Position numbers and translations under genes: made by a program. This document shows, piece after piece, positions 27,658 to 38,897 of a stretch of 64,000 bases of DNA; within the stretch, counting starts at the first letter, position 1, and each line of letters opens with the position of its first letter. The DNA is from Naegleria lovaniensis (taxonomy: Eukaryota > Heterolobosea > Eutetramitea > Acrasida > Naegleriidae). The DNA lies in contig NW_025407869.1 of NCBI RefSeq assembly GCF_003324165.1, positions 186,001 through 250,000 on the forward strand, read 5' to 3'. The notes beneath the pieces were generated by a model. It was not told the DNA's origin. It made no database searches and saw only the letters and a list, made by a program, of their open reading frames with translations.

Positions 27658-28743
27658 TTATTGTGTTGTCTTTCCGGTTCCATAATGTTTTTCCATAAAG
27701 TGAGTTATGAATTCAAACGAGAGGAACATGATAGCAGTATTGGGTACAACTCTAATGAGGTGAGCTCCCATTCCAGAATATAGACCTCTTGTTCCTTCTT
27801 CTATTGCTATTGTTTTGAACGCATTAATCATGCCCTTATCATATCTACATTTTCCATCGACAATCTCTCTCATTCTAGTTCTCACCACCTCATGAGGATA
27901 AGTGATGGCGCTAGCCACCAATTTACATCCACCACTCACTGTAATGTAAGTAAGAGGTGTGAATTTTGGAGCTTCTCCTTCTGAATTATTGGTTGATTTT
28001 AAGGCCATACGTTTCACTTGTTCATACAAGACAAAATAAATTGCAGTTTCAAAAATTCCAAGAAACGAAGCTGTCAGACCTTTGTAAAAACCTTTCACTC
28101 CTTCATCTCTGTAAATTCTGCTGATGCAATCCATGTATCCATTATAATTCGGTGTGTTGTTCCCACGTGACGAATTGGGTTTGTATAAATCTAATTGAAT
28201 CCTAGTTTTCACTAAAAACATTGGGTTCATCACTGCTGGTACCACAACACCACATGCTGCAGCACTGGCAATATGAACAAGAGGACTTTCGGAGGAGAGT
28301 CCACAATATTTGCTCATCAAATCCTTAGTTCCTGAATAAGTTGCAAAATAAATTGCTCTTGATGGGAAAATGCCAGCAATATTGGGTATTAATCCTCTAA
28401 ATAATCCATGAATTCCTTCAGTTTTCGCTGTAATTTTTAAAGAATCAATAATTTTGAGAAGGAAGTTCTGTTTCATTGCTGCATCGTTGTAAATTTTAGC
28501 AGAGCTTTGAAATCGAGTTTTCAATACGTCCAGAGGCTGAGTTACTACGCTCGCAATGCTTCCCGAAATACCACCTGCAAGAAAATTAACTGTATTCTTG
28601 TTCGTTAGAAAACTTTGTTTTGGTACAACAGATGTATCGGGAAGTGGTGCTGTGGTAAATTTAATATCGGATTCAACAATCGTTGTTGATGTGTCCTCAA
28701 TATCAATAAGTACTTCGGACGATGGGGTATCTTCCTTTTTCAT
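27658..28743 (-). CDS. Mitochondrial carrier (SLC25), pyrimidine-nucleotide carrier-like
   Basis: Intronless, 361 residues, three tandem carrier repeats. The signature motifs are PLDVLKTRFQ in repeat 1, NPMFLVKTRIQLD in repeat 2 and YPHEVVRTRMRE in repeat 3. The third, together with 'GLYSGMGAHLIRVVPNTAIMFLSFE', is characteristic of SLC25A33/SLC25A36/Rim2, which exchange pyrimidine (deoxy)nucleotides across the inner mitochondrial membrane. Repeat 2 has phenylalanine where the acidic residue is usual; the related carriers have tryptophan there. About 55 polar residues precede repeat 1. The 28744-29020 space to the right shows nothing recognisable. Confidence 0.87.
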   Translation of the reverse strand: MKKEDTPSSEVLIDIEDTSTTIVESDIKFTTAPLPDTSVVPKQSFLTNKNTVNFLAGGISGSIASVVTQPLDVLKTRFQSSAKIYNDAAMKQNFLLKIIDSLKITAKTEGIHGLFRGLIPNIAGIFPSRAIYFATYSGTKDLMSKYCGLSSESPLVHIASAAACGVVVPAVMNPMFLVKTRIQLDLYKPNSSRGNNTPNYNGYMDCISRIYRDEGVKGFYKGLTASFLGIFETAIYFVLYEQVKRMALKSTNNSEGEAPKFTPLTYITVSGGCKLVASAITYPHEVVRTRMREIVDGKCRYDKGMINAFKTIAIEEGTRGLYSGMGAHLIRVVPNTAIMFLSFEFITHFMEKHYGTGKTTQ

Positions 28744-29020
28744 GGTATTTCAAAATTTAGTTGGGAAGTAGGCTGTGTGTGGATCGACTAGAGACGGGAA
28801 ATTTTGTCTGCACCTCCTCCACTGCTGAATGATGAACGAAGGTTGTGTGTTCAATTTTTTTGGCTGGTACTTGAAACCAAATGCAAATTGACTGAATTGC
28901 GATGGTATGCCAATCAAGAACATGAAAAAGTAAAGATTTAATTTGTACAAAGAATATTCATTCAACTATAGGTGTGTGATGATGACATATATGCTCTCTA
29001 AACCGAAAAGTTGGCCAACT

Positions 29021-29587
29021 TTAAAATTGGAAGAATGAACTAGCCATCTCAGAGAGCTGTTCTCGAGCTGATTTGAAGACTTGCGTGATGGTCTCGCTTC
29101 CTTCAACACCACTTGCAGCATCGGCTCCTGTTTCAACGGCAGCAACCTTTTGAGCAATTGCTGATGAGTCCGTTTCAATGATTATACCATCTTCTAAAAC
29201 CTCATCCAAAGCTAAAACAATCAAATCAAAATTTTCAAGGAAAGTTCTCTTGGTCAATTGATTTCTAAAGAGCATCATCAAACCATCGATTAGTCCCGAT
29301 AACACTTCCGATAATACCAATTCATTTTCGTAGCCAGCTCCAACAACAAAAAAGTAAATATCTTGTACGTTTTGAAAAACAATATTATAGCTATCGATCA
29401 TTATTATATCACACTCTCCGGAAGAAGGCGTTTTGCTTTTAATGGTCTTGTTGGATACATTATCTTCTAAATCTAATTGTTTTCTTAAATTGCTCTTCAG
29501 ATCATTTGAGTAGTATTTTGACAATAATCGTTTTCCGTTTTGATCCAACACAAAAACGCCTCGTACTTGATGAATGAATGCTTCCAT
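29021..29587 (-). CDS. COPZ: Coatomer subunit zeta (COPI)
   Basis: 188 residues from the ATG at 29587 (MEAFIHQVRGVFVLDQNGKRLLSKYY), which matches the family start. The frame is open back to an ATG at 29722, and an intermediate ATG at 29614 is possible. A longin-like domain is evident: 'IMIDSYNIVFQNVQDIYFFVVGAGYENELVLSEVLSGLIDGLMMLFR' and 'LENFDLIVLALDEVLEDGIIIETDSSAIAQKV'. Zeta is a small subunit of the COPI coat that drives Golgi-to-ER retrograde transport. The C-terminus ends SSFFQF. The gene is transcribed away from Rab28, with about 200 bp between their starts. Confidence 0.92.
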   Translation of the reverse strand: MEAFIHQVRGVFVLDQNGKRLLSKYYSNDLKSNLRKQLDLEDNVSNKTIKSKTPSSGECDIIMIDSYNIVFQNVQDIYFFVVGAGYENELVLSEVLSGLIDGLMMLFRNQLTKRTFLENFDLIVLALDEVLEDGIIIETDSSAIAQKVAAVETGADAASGVEGSETITQVFKSAREQLSEMASSFFQF

Positions 29588-29786
29588 TTTTTTTGTAAAA
29601 CTGAGTTGCGTCATAGGGTGAGTGGATTGGTGGTCCACGAATTTTCCATTCGACCTATTCTTGTGGCAATCGTTTCTCCTCTCATCGATGATATTTTCAA
29701 CAACCGAAACCAATATTGTCACACCAACTTTGACATGTAAATGATCCCGCTAATTTTTACAACTACTTTTGTCCTCCATCGAAAAA

Positions 29787-30800
29787 ATGCAACAACAAAC
29801 GACATCCGTTGCTACAACACCATCAGTTGCCTCATCACGATCTCATCCTGATTCGAGCCTACTTTTGCAATCGGAAAACAACAAGCCTCTTGAGAAGGAG
29901 CTGACAATCTTGGAAGACGTTGCCAAAACAGATGACGGAATGGATAGTGAGGACGAGGAAGAAGAAAAACATCAATACAAAGTAATAATTGTTGGAGGTA
30001 GGTAGAAGGCGAGTGACAAGCGTAAAAGCTGTTCTAAAATTGATTAGATGGTACAGTGGGAAAATCATCAACGATCCGAAGGTTCACCGAAGATGAATTT
30101 CAACAATCGTATGTGAGGACAGTCGGAGTTGATTGGTTCATTAAAAATGTGTCCATTGTTGCTGAAGGCCCGTTGCAAAAAACTAATAATAAGGATGAAC
30201 AAGGAAAGCTAAAGAAAATTGAAGTGACATTTCAAATTTGGGACATTGGTAAGTATGGTCACTAAAAGTGATGTTTACCTCAACGCATGTTTAGAGGGTC
30301 AGGCGTTAGGATCAAAAATTTTGGCAAGCTATATTTACGGATCTGACGCTGTCATCTTGACCTATGACATTACAAATCCGGAGAGCTTTCAAAATTTGAA
30401 TGAATGGTTGAAATATGTAAAACATATATTTTCTGAAAATTACGAAGGAAAGAGAAAAACAGACAAGCCTAAAGATCCTTTAATTTGTGTATTTGCTAAC
30501 AAATGTGATCTTAGTCACGAGAGGAAGGTCAAGCGGGAAATGCACGACGAGTGGACGTCTCGTAATGGTTTGCAGTCGTATTTTGTTTCAGCAAAAACAG
30601 GTGACATGGTAAATATCTCATTCATTAAACTGGCTGCTTTGCTTGCCGGAGTCCAACTTCCTCAAGGGCAGCTAGATGGCGCAACAAAGGTGATTGTTGC
30701 TCCAATAATTAATTATGGCAATCCAAGTAAGGAAGAGAAGCCTAAAGAAGAGAAACCAAAAGAAACAATAGTGAGGAGTAGGACATGTATCATCTCATAA
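29787..30800 (+). CDS. RAB28: Rab28-like small GTPase with CaaX farnesylation motif
   Basis: Exons 29787..29997, 30048..30248, 30295..30800; 305 residues. The introns (50 and 46 bp) have GTAGGT/TTAG and GTAAGT/TTAG ends. Both interrupt nucleotide-binding motifs that are restored on splicing: VIIVGDGTVGKSS and FQIWDIEGQALGSKIL. The segment 'ASYIYGSDAVILTYDITNPESFQNLNEWLKYVK', NKCDL, VSAKTGD and 'KVIVAPIINY' match Rab28 closely. The protein ends TCIIS, a CaaX box with serine, as expected for farnesylation; Rab28 is the Rab-like GTPase that is farnesylated. Rab28 works with the BBSome and intraflagellar transport. A 55-residue acidic N-terminal extension and an E in the DxxG motif (DIEG) are unusual. 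Confidence 0.88.
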
Positions 30801-30807
30801 CCAAGTC

Positions 30808-32593
30808 CTAATTTTTGAATCCAAACAATTTTCGAATGCCCTTTTTTTCTAATTGCTCCAAGAAATATTTAGCACTGGGCCTCTTTTTGTAGTTATATGT
30901 CAACATTAAGTACATCATCTCTGTAAATTATAAATTATTTGATTATGAAATCTGAGTCAATACAATAAATATTTACCTTTTAACCTTTTCAATGTGGTAG
31001 TCTCTTTTGCATAATTTCTCATAATCATGGGGTCAGTGAAATCTTTAATGATAGATGCATTGCTGGCTTCCATTAGTGATGTAAGAGGGAACTTGGAGAA
31101 GCAAGTTTTGATTAAATTTGATTCCAGATCTAAACTTAACATTTGATAGAGAACTACTCCAAGGCTATAAAGATCACATTTTAAATTATATTTTCCTAAT
31201 ATGACCTGAATGGAATATTTGTATCAATATATCATAGAAATTGTAACGTACCTCAGGCGACACAAACAGAGGGCTGCCACACATGGTGCCATTTAAGCTC
31301 ATGTCTGAGTTTGGCATCTCTCTTGCAACTCCAAAGTCTCCAATTACTGCTTTCACAGTCTTTTTTTGTAAATTGATTTTCTCTAAGAAAATATTGGCCG
31401 GTTTAATGTCTCTGTGTGCAATACCAACATCTGTGTGGAGGTAGTTAAGTGCTGTAAGCAAATCTTTCATTATGGAATAAATAATTTCTTCTGGTAGACA
31501 TTCTTTTTTCTCGATTTGTGAATTCAATTGCTTCATTAAATCTCCATTGATATAAAATGGTGTGACAATTCCAAGCGAATTCTCAAGAGTGTCTCTATTA
31601 TAAATTTCAAAGATATCCAGAGCAGGTACCAAATTTTCGTGTCTCAGTTTTAACATGAGAATTGCTTCCTAATTATCAGTTGAGTAAGGTGAAGGAGATT
31701 GAAATGATGACATGATTTTCAATACTCTACCTTAATTTTCTTATTGAAATCTTCTACTGATCCCAGCAATGGAATTAATTTGACTGCAACCGTTCCCTTG
31801 TGTGTGCCATTGAATGCATATTCATTGCACAGATAAACTGTGATCATTGATTCAAAACATAAAAATCATTCATGAATTCACATGAAAAAAATAATAATTA
31901 TATCATTTAAAATCATTCAAAATTATACAAACCTTGTCCAAATCCTCCAGAACCTGTTTGTAAAATCAAAACATTTCATGTTCCATGGTTACTATTTCAA
32001 TATATCATCTCAACACAAAACCTACCAACAACATTTCTTGGTTCATATCTTCCATTCCATCTTGAAACGCGTTGAATGCTTAATGCATTATTTTCTAACG
32101 ATTCTGTGTCATAAACTGCATTGTCTTCCGATTGTTCTGAATACTCGCTAAACTCATCATTAGCACACAACGTCAAACGTTGAGTGAGTCCAGACATGCT
32201 TTGATCCACTACATCACTACTGTTGGAAGGTGCGTGATGATCTGATTCCAAGATTACCTTTTCTTGCTTTTTCATGACGCTGATGGATGATATTTTGATT
32301 TGGATAGGCTTGTCCGTAAACGCAGCAATATCATCAAGACTATGATATCGAAGATAGGATTCTCGATTATTCGGATTTTCATATTCAAACAAAGCTCCCG
32401 ATAAATCAAATTGTACACCTGATAATGTTCCGACTTCGTTTAACTTGTCTCGCACAAGTTCCATTAAATGATGATCCGAATTGATCATGATTTTTCTTCC
32501 AAGCAATAGCTTTTGATGTTCATTATTGAGTGGGTTCAAGAAATTCAACACAATTCCACGAAACACGAGCGATGATGGTGTTGTGCTGCTCAT
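30808..32593 (-). CDS. Ser/Thr protein kinase with N-terminal ubiquitin-like region
   Basis: Six exons: complement(join(30808..30920, 30977..31205, 31252..31668, 31731..31837, 31933..31953, 32026..32593)), 484 residues. Exon 2 is 21 nt and encodes the whole glycine loop (GSGGFGQ). Kinase motifs after splicing: VVGSGGFGQVYLC, TVAVKLIP, HRDIKPANIFL, IGDFGVAR, GSPLFVSPE, CDLYSLGVVLYQML and the late KKRPSA. All catalytic residues are present. Residues 1-110 (NFLNPLNNEHQKLLLGRKIMI... to ...IQIKISSI) resemble a PB1- or ubiquitin-like fold; this is tentative. No kinase group is clear. The stop codon faces that of Rab28 with only 7 bp between them. Confidence 0.85.
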
Positions 32594-32699
32594 TTTTTTT
32601 TATTGTTTCTTTTTTCGAATCCGTTTGTGGACCAATATTTTCATTAGTGGTTGCATACGAAGAAAGGAATAGTGTCATGTTAGAGTTAAGGCCGACAGT

Positions 32700-33530
32700 T
32701 ATTCAAAAATAATAATCTCCCTGGTTTACACTCAAGCAGTTCATTCGTGTAAAGGTTGCAACAAATACCTTTGTCACATTTCAACACGAGATTGAAGCTG
32801 TGTTCAATGTCAATGAATTCTGGAATAGTCACTAACAAGAACACTGTTCTCCTTTAGCCCGTTCACTATAAAACAAGGTCTAAAGAACTGTCCAAGGCCT
32901 TGACCGGTTTTTGAACCAAAAGATGAAATGCACTTGCTTGGATCCCGGCTCTTACGCATTTGTATACCATGAGGTGTCCTGTTGCTGTATTGGCTGATGA
33001 ACATGTACTGCTCAACATGGTTAAAACAAATTGCCCCAAGACTTACATCTATCTCAATCTCTTGTATATATTCACCGTTGTCCAATTTCAAAACATGAAT
33101 CGACTCTCCACGGGAATCGCAAACATACACTTGACCTGTTGAATGCAGAAATGCCAGTCCTTCCAGAACATTGCAATTTTCAAATTTATCTTGAGTCCTC
33201 TCACACATCTCTTCAAGACAATTCTTGTTGGATGGTGAGCCTTGAAGTGCTTTTTCCACGCTAAACTTAATCACTGACCTTGTATCTCCTGAACAAGTTT
33301 TTTCACAGACAACAAGGAGGGCATCATGTTCACCGTTGTTAAAGTTCTCTTCCACACACATGTATCTTGGTGTTTTGCAAAGAACGGAATCAAGGTACTC
33401 CTATAAATTAAACAACAAAATTCGGTGTTGGTCACTAACTAACACACACGAGTCGCTGTAGGAGATTTTGACGTCGAACGGCTGGAATGGCTCTGTACAA
33501 GAAAGTTCATGCTGTGAACGACTTAATTTT
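32700..33530 (-). pseudogene. NHL-repeat beta-propeller pseudogene fragment
   Basis: Reading on the minus strand from about 33530 gives NHL-repeat sequence: 'EPFQPFDVKISYSDSCVLVSDQHRILLFNL', then an in-frame TAG at 33401-33403, then 'EYLDSVLCKTPRYMCVEENFN' and on to 'LEGLAFLHSTGQVYVCDSRGESIHVL' and 'SVLVSDYSRIH'. At about 32815 the frame breaks, and a +1 frame continues with 'IEHSFNLVLKCDKG'. The nonsense codon sits in the middle of a repeat, and no start codon precedes the fragment. The TAG lies in TTTATAG, which could serve as a splice acceptor, so a living spliced gene is not fully excluded. The pieces match the propeller repeat too well to be chance. Confidence 0.55.
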
Positions 33531-33713
33531 TTATGATATTAAAGTAATTCGAAATATTTGTTTTCGAATTGGCACTTTTACATTAAGTTATTCGAAAAAG
33601 TTATTTTTGGGTTTAAACGGAAGATAATAGTGGCGTCAACAAAGATCGTTTTACAAAATCCGACGTTACACCTTAAATTGCTCAATGAGATTTGTTTATG
33701 TTACAAATTCTAT

Positions 33714-36407
33714 CTACAATATAATTACAAAATCTTTTTGTTTGGCATCCTTCTTTTTCTTTCTTTTAGCGGCCTTTTGAGATTGTTTTTTGCTTTCCTT
33801 TTTTTCCTCACTCAGTTTGATCATATCCATAAGGCTCAATTGTGAAGAGGTTCTGCTACTCGAAGTGCTGCTACTTGTTTCGTCTGAGTAGCTATCTCCT
33901 TTCAATATTTCGTCATAAACATGGTCAAAATCTTTGGGATGTCTCAAGTTTTGAATAAGCATTTCGTTTTGTGTTTGAATGAGCTTAATACATGAGGTGA
34001 TGGAGTAACACGGACGCCTGTCTTTGGGTGTATCGTTTCTTGAACTTCTCAAAATGCATAAAATGTTGTCATTGTGATCAATGATTTGTTTTTCAGAGAC
34101 GTGGCTTGTCTGTTGATTTGAAAGCATAAAACTATAAATTATTGTTCCGAACAAATGTGAACATAAAAAATTGATTCGTCATCCCATACTTGACACTTAC
34201 TGGACACACGAATAATAGCCTCTCTTGGCTGCAAGTGAAAGTGGAGTCTCTCCAACTTTGTTTCGATATGTAACGTCTCCTTGCAGTTCCTCAACAATTC
34301 TATCACTCTCGTTTCCAATCTGAAATTCAGACTCACTTTCCGCTATTAAGTGATGTAGTAATGTGTTTCCATTGGAATCTGGAGTGTTAATATAAAAATA
34401 ATAAGATACCTTCTCTAAGCCAAGGTATTTGAAGAAAGCTTTCACACAATCTGCCTTTTTCATTCTGTGCAGAATATTTACGCCTGTCTCATCAAGCCGC
34501 ATGCACTCATTTCTGATAGCATTCACATCTTCAGGATCAATGAGACTCACTTTGATTTTCATATCCAATAATTCAATAAATATCTTGTTAATAACAACCA
34601 GAGTTTTCTTTTTTGAAAGCTTTCCATCATTAATAATTTTGAGACAATCCTCAATAGCCATCTCAATGAAAGTATTGGCCATATCAACTCCTCCATACTT
34701 CTTTGTACATTCTATGAAATGACTTATGGCTCTAACAAGCTCGACTCCACATTCTTTGCTTAAAAAGTTTTTGAAATTGTTAAAGACAAACGGTATTTGG
34801 ATTGGTAAATGGTTGGCTGAATTACATTGGTAGAATAAGGAAGGAGCTAATGAAAATATTGTTTCCATTAATTTCCTAGTTTTGAGAACGTCCTTGATGA
34901 GAGCCGGTGAGAAAAATAGTTGGTGCAGCACGTTGTTGTGTTTAGAGTCGCACATGAATATCTGGTTGCAGTGATCCAAAATATAATTGATAAATGTTAG
35001 AGGAAAGTTGTAACTAATGGCTATGAGCAAGAATGATCTTCTGTAATTGTCTGTAATGTTATATGAAGCTCCTCTATGCAAGAGCATGTCCATAACCTCC
35101 ATATCTTTGTTTCCACTTATTGATTTATCACTAGTTGCATATCTATACATTGCAAAGAAAAGTGGAGTGCCTTTGTATTTTAATCTAAACTCAAGAGAAG
35201 GAATGGATTTGTGTGTTTTTGGTGACTCATCTTCATCCTCTGGTGTTGGCACTTTTAAAGTTTCATCGTTAGAGAAGCTAGCATTACTACAAATATCTAC
35301 ATTAACGTGGGGTAAACTGAGTAAATATTGGACACTTCTGTAATAGCCATTTAAAATTGCGCTGTGAAGAAGGGACCATCCTCTTACATTCACGTGTGGT
35401 ATATTTACAGAGTCAACAGATTTGATTCTTTCAAGAAACTCCAAGTCTGTTTCGATAGGATTGAATAATAAATCATACCAATCCACTACTTGAACATCTG
35501 GAAACTCATTTTGCAATTCTATGACAGCCAGGTTGTATGATAAATATTCTGTGGCCTCATTCGATAAGATGGAAGGAAGGAAATGTGGGCTAACATCAAT
35601 GTAGCAACTATCACAGCTTTCTTTTGAGTATTTTCTATGAAGATTAATCAATTTGATTGTGAAAGTTGTCATCTCTTTGGATTCTTCAATGGAAAAGCAT
35701 CCACACAAGTAAATTCTCTTAATATTGTTACACTTCAAATATAAATTTTCTATTAATAAGAGAAAATCGTCCAATAAATTTTTGGAAAGCAATGATTGAA
35801 ACATGCTTCTTTGATTCGAAAGGTCCAAGCAAGAAATACGGGACGTATTTTGAAAAATTGTCTCCAATCTTTTAGAATTGATGACTTTTTGAAGAAGTGG
35901 AAAGTTCAACCAATCGACAATTAAATTATGTTGAAAACTTGATTTGATGTTTGTGGAGAACGAAAGTTCAATCTCTTGATCCTTTTTGTCAGTAGCCTCA
36001 TCGTCGTGATAACCTAAACCTCGTTGTAAAACTCTCCTAAATACTTTACAAACGTTCGGTAGAGAAGAAAAGCAATACAGAAAGATGGGCTCACAAGCAA
36101 CGTACGAGAATATTTTAGCTAATATTTCCGGAGGTAAATGCAAATGATATGCATCCCATGTCTGTTCTGGATTGCATTGTGAGTCATCAGCAGCTTTGTT
36201 AGATGCATGAAGAACATGAGAAAGCTTCTCTGAGAGTTCTGTTGTTGTATTCTCGACATTCTCGATTGTTGGGGTATTCCTCATCAACTCCTTTCGTGTC
36301 GTATCATGTTCCTTCTTCATGTTTCGGGTTGATGACGTGGTCGGGGGAGTCTCTTCTTTGTGCTCTCGTCGATGGGCAGATTCTTCGAGATTATGCAGTG
36401 CACACAT
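33714..36407 (-). CDS. F-box and ankyrin-repeat protein
   Basis: Two exons: complement(join(33714..34131, 34201..36407)), 874 residues; 69-bp intron (GTAAGT/ATAG). The F-box lies at about 65-110: 'LHLPPEILAKIFSYVACEPIFLYCFSSLPNVCKVFRRVLQ'. Leucine-rich-like 'LYLKCNNIKRIYLCGC' follows. Ankyrin repeats: 'RGWSLLHSAILNGYYRSVQYLLSLPHVNV', 'KGTPLFFAM', 'DMLLHRGASYN', 'NGNTLLHHLI' and 'VGETPLSLAAKRGYYSCVHFMLS', the last completed by exon 2. The C-terminus is Ser- and Lys-rich (SSSTSSSRTSSQ, then KKESKKQSQKAAKRKKKK), a possible nuclear signal. F-box proteins recruit substrates to SCF ubiquitin ligases; the target is unknown. The start is the ATG at 36407; no ATG lies further upstream. Confidence 0.85.
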
Positions 36408-36601
36408 TTTTGACTTGTACAAAATTTAAAATAGAAATGGAGCTTTTGAGAGCATCTTGGCATGTACCCACCTATTAATTGTAATTGATAGCCTCCCATT
36501 TTGATACTAGAAGAACGAAGCAAAGTCTCATCTGATCCATCGTGCCCATGAACATTGATTGAGTCTGTTTGGCGCCATTTTGTACGTTGCAACCGCAAAA
36601 A

Positions 36602-38057
36602 ATGCAAGCAGATCCAACAACTTCGGCCATTTCTCAAGCACTGAAATTAAAACTCGTTGGCAACGACAAAGTGGCCGATACAAGTTTCCGAACGACAACA
36701 TCAGCAGCAACAACAACAAAAAGGCATCATCTGAAGGTGTCGAAATTGGAACCTCCGAAATCTAAAAAAAAGAATAAGGATAAACATTTAATAGATGCTG
36801 AATCAAAACATGAAACGTTATTTGAGGATAAAGTGATACCTGATGAAGATAACGTATTATGGAATCACATCAACGAACATGGTCACGATAATTTATGGAA
36901 CCGCATTTCTAGGTACAGAGATCAAATGAAACAGCTGCATTTGCCTGATAATTACAAACTGACGAGAAAGGATTGTGATCCTTCTCTACACTCAACATTT
37001 AAAGGACACACAGATGCTATAACATCACTAGATTTTAGTCCTGATGGTTCCAGATTGGCATCAGTTTCCTACGACTCAAGTTTATTTCTCTGGAAAATCA
37101 AAGGAAATTTCTTTCCCCTTAAATACGTACATCATGAGCTGGGCGGTGTATTTTGTGTAAAATTTGCTCCAAAGATTTTTAATGGTGCGTTCACCCATTT
37201 GATTGCCACAGGAGGCAATGACAGAACTGTTCGATTGATGCATCTTGGTATCGGAGACGACACAGCGGAGATAGCACTGCAAAGACCTCATCACTCTGTT
37301 TTAATTAAAGCACATGAGGGAACTGTTAACGATATCGCCTTCGATTATACGAGCCAGTTTTTATTGAGCTGCTCATCTGACAACACAGCAAAGGTATGTC
37401 TCAACTTTGAAGTATCAATAGAAATATCAATCTCAATGGTATTAATATCCGTTTCCTGAACAGCTTTGGTCTTTACAATATCAACAATTTGTGAGTTGTT
37501 TTTTAGGACATTCTCAAGCACCACTGAGCTGTGACATTTCGTATGATGGAAGAGTGGTGGCAACTGGAGGTAAAGACAAAGTTATCAAGCTGTTTGACAG
37601 TGGTAGTGCCAAGTGTATTGTGGACTTGAAACAACACACAGACTTTGTAAATAAGGTTCGATTTTCTCCTGATGGAACGTGTTTAGCAAGTTGCTCAAAA
37701 GACCACACGATTCGAATTTTTGATTTGAGGTATTCGGGCAGACCCTTGCAGAAGTACGATGGTCACCAATTTCCAGTCTCTTCCATAGATTTCCACAAGT
37801 CAGGCAATTACTTGATCAGCACTGGTGAAGACAACAATGTTAAAATATGGAATTTAATGCATGCACAATTAATGTACACAATATCGGGCCATGTTGGCTC
37901 AACGACATGTGCAAGATTTTCTATGGACGGTTCACTCTTCGCTACTGGAGGAACGGACAGCTCAGTACTTCTGTGGAATAGTAACTTTGCATCTAGGCAT
38001 GCTGAGCTAAGCGAGATTGCCAACAACCCACACATAGGCAGTAGAGTGGAAAATTAG
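36602..38057 (+). CDS. POC1: POC1-like WD40 centriole protein
   Basis: Exons 36602..37393 and 37464..38057, 461 residues; 70-bp intron (GTATGT/ACAG) restoring DNTAKLWSLQYQQF. Seven WD40 repeats span about 125-445. The signature fits POC1: 'DPSLHSTFKGHTDAITSLDFSPDGSRLASVSYDSSLFLW' at the start and 'FHKSGNYLISTGEDNNVKIWNLMHAQLMYTISGH' with 'FSMDGSLFATGGTDSSVLLWNSNF' at the end. POC1 stabilises centriole/basal-body microtubule triplets. Two differences from animal POC1: about 120 charged residues precede the propeller (including LWNHINEHGHDNLWNRISRY), and the usual C-terminal coiled coil is missing, the protein ending 30 residues after the last repeat. Generic WD40 identity is certain; POC1 orthology is probable. 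Confidence 0.78.
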
Positions 38058-38171
38058 CATCAGTACTTATGACTAAATCAATGAAATCAAACCAGACGAC
38101 CAGAATATTTTATCGCCATTCCATTAAACATAACCTCTCTCTCGGTCAAATTCACTTCAAAAAAAATAGAC

Positions 38172-38897
38172 ATGAGACATTTGCTCTGCATCGTTGTTAC
38201 ATTGACTGCTGTCATCTACTGGGCCGGGAAAATTCATGGAGAGCCAGTACAGAATAATAACACATCCACACCTCTCACCGATTATGAAAAACTTGCAGCC
38301 AATGATTTCAAAGATTTACTTCTTTCGGATGTTTCCAAGCGATACACACTCGATACCTTCGAGAGTGGTGTTTGGAGGATTGGAGACATTCAATACTTTG
38401 ATTCATCATGTAACGCACTGAGATTTCCATTTGCTCAATTAACCAGCACAGGAGATAGTATCACCATCAGTAATCCTCTTCGATCAGATGACGCCTTCAC
38501 TCTCAAATCATTTATCAAAAGACCTATGAGCTCATTGTATAATGCAGTATTGACATCCAAAGGCAAAATTGATGCCCTTGTTTGTGCCAACATTGTTTTG
38601 AAAGATTCAACAGCCAAAATTGCATTCAACTTTGCCTTTGTCACATGTGGATTGAATAATAACAATATTGAGACATTCACTCCTTCTTGCGAATTAGATT
38701 CCCAAAACCAAGTTCAAGATATGGTTGTTGTTTATGAAAATCCAGGAACTGTTGCCAGTGGAATCATTGCCGCAGTAGTCATTGTTATTTGCCTATTCTT
38801 CCTTTGTGTCGCATGTTTCATTGGTTTGTGTGTCTGTTGTTGTTGCCTTGCAAATAGAAACACAAGAACCAGACAAGAGTCCTACAACCAATTCTGA
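38172..38897 (+). CDS. Small type I membrane protein, Cys-rich tail, function unknown
   Basis: 241 residues, no intron. The signal peptide is at 1-24 (MRHLLCIVVTLTAVIYWAGKIHG). The luminal/extracellular domain of about 165 residues has several cysteines (SSCNALRFP, VCANIV, VTCGLNN, SCELDS) that could form disulphides. A transmembrane helix lies at about 198-225 (SGIIAAVVIVICLFFLCVACFIGLCVCCCC), whose cytosolic end is a cysteine cluster suited to palmitoylation. The short basic tail ends RTRQESYNQF. The last residues could hold a tyrosine sorting signal. I do not recognise the family. Confidence 0.75.
   Translation: MRHLLCIVVTLTAVIYWAGKIHGEPVQNNNTSTPLTDYEKLAANDFKDLLLSDVSKRYTLDTFESGVWRIGDIQYFDSSCNALRFPFAQLTSTGDSITISNPLRSDDAFTLKSFIKRPMSSLYNAVLTSKGKIDALVCANIVLKDSTAKIAFNFAFVTCGLNNNNIETFTPSCELDSQNQVQDMVVVYENPGTVASGIIAAVVIVICLFFLCVACFIGLCVCCCCLANRNTRTRQESYNQF

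Noticed and set aside
37495-37508. GTGAGTTG...TTTTTTAG looked like a 16-nt intron in the POC1-like gene
   Set aside because: The frame reads through it without a stop (QQFVSCFLGHSQ) and removal would break the WD40 frame, so it is exonic.
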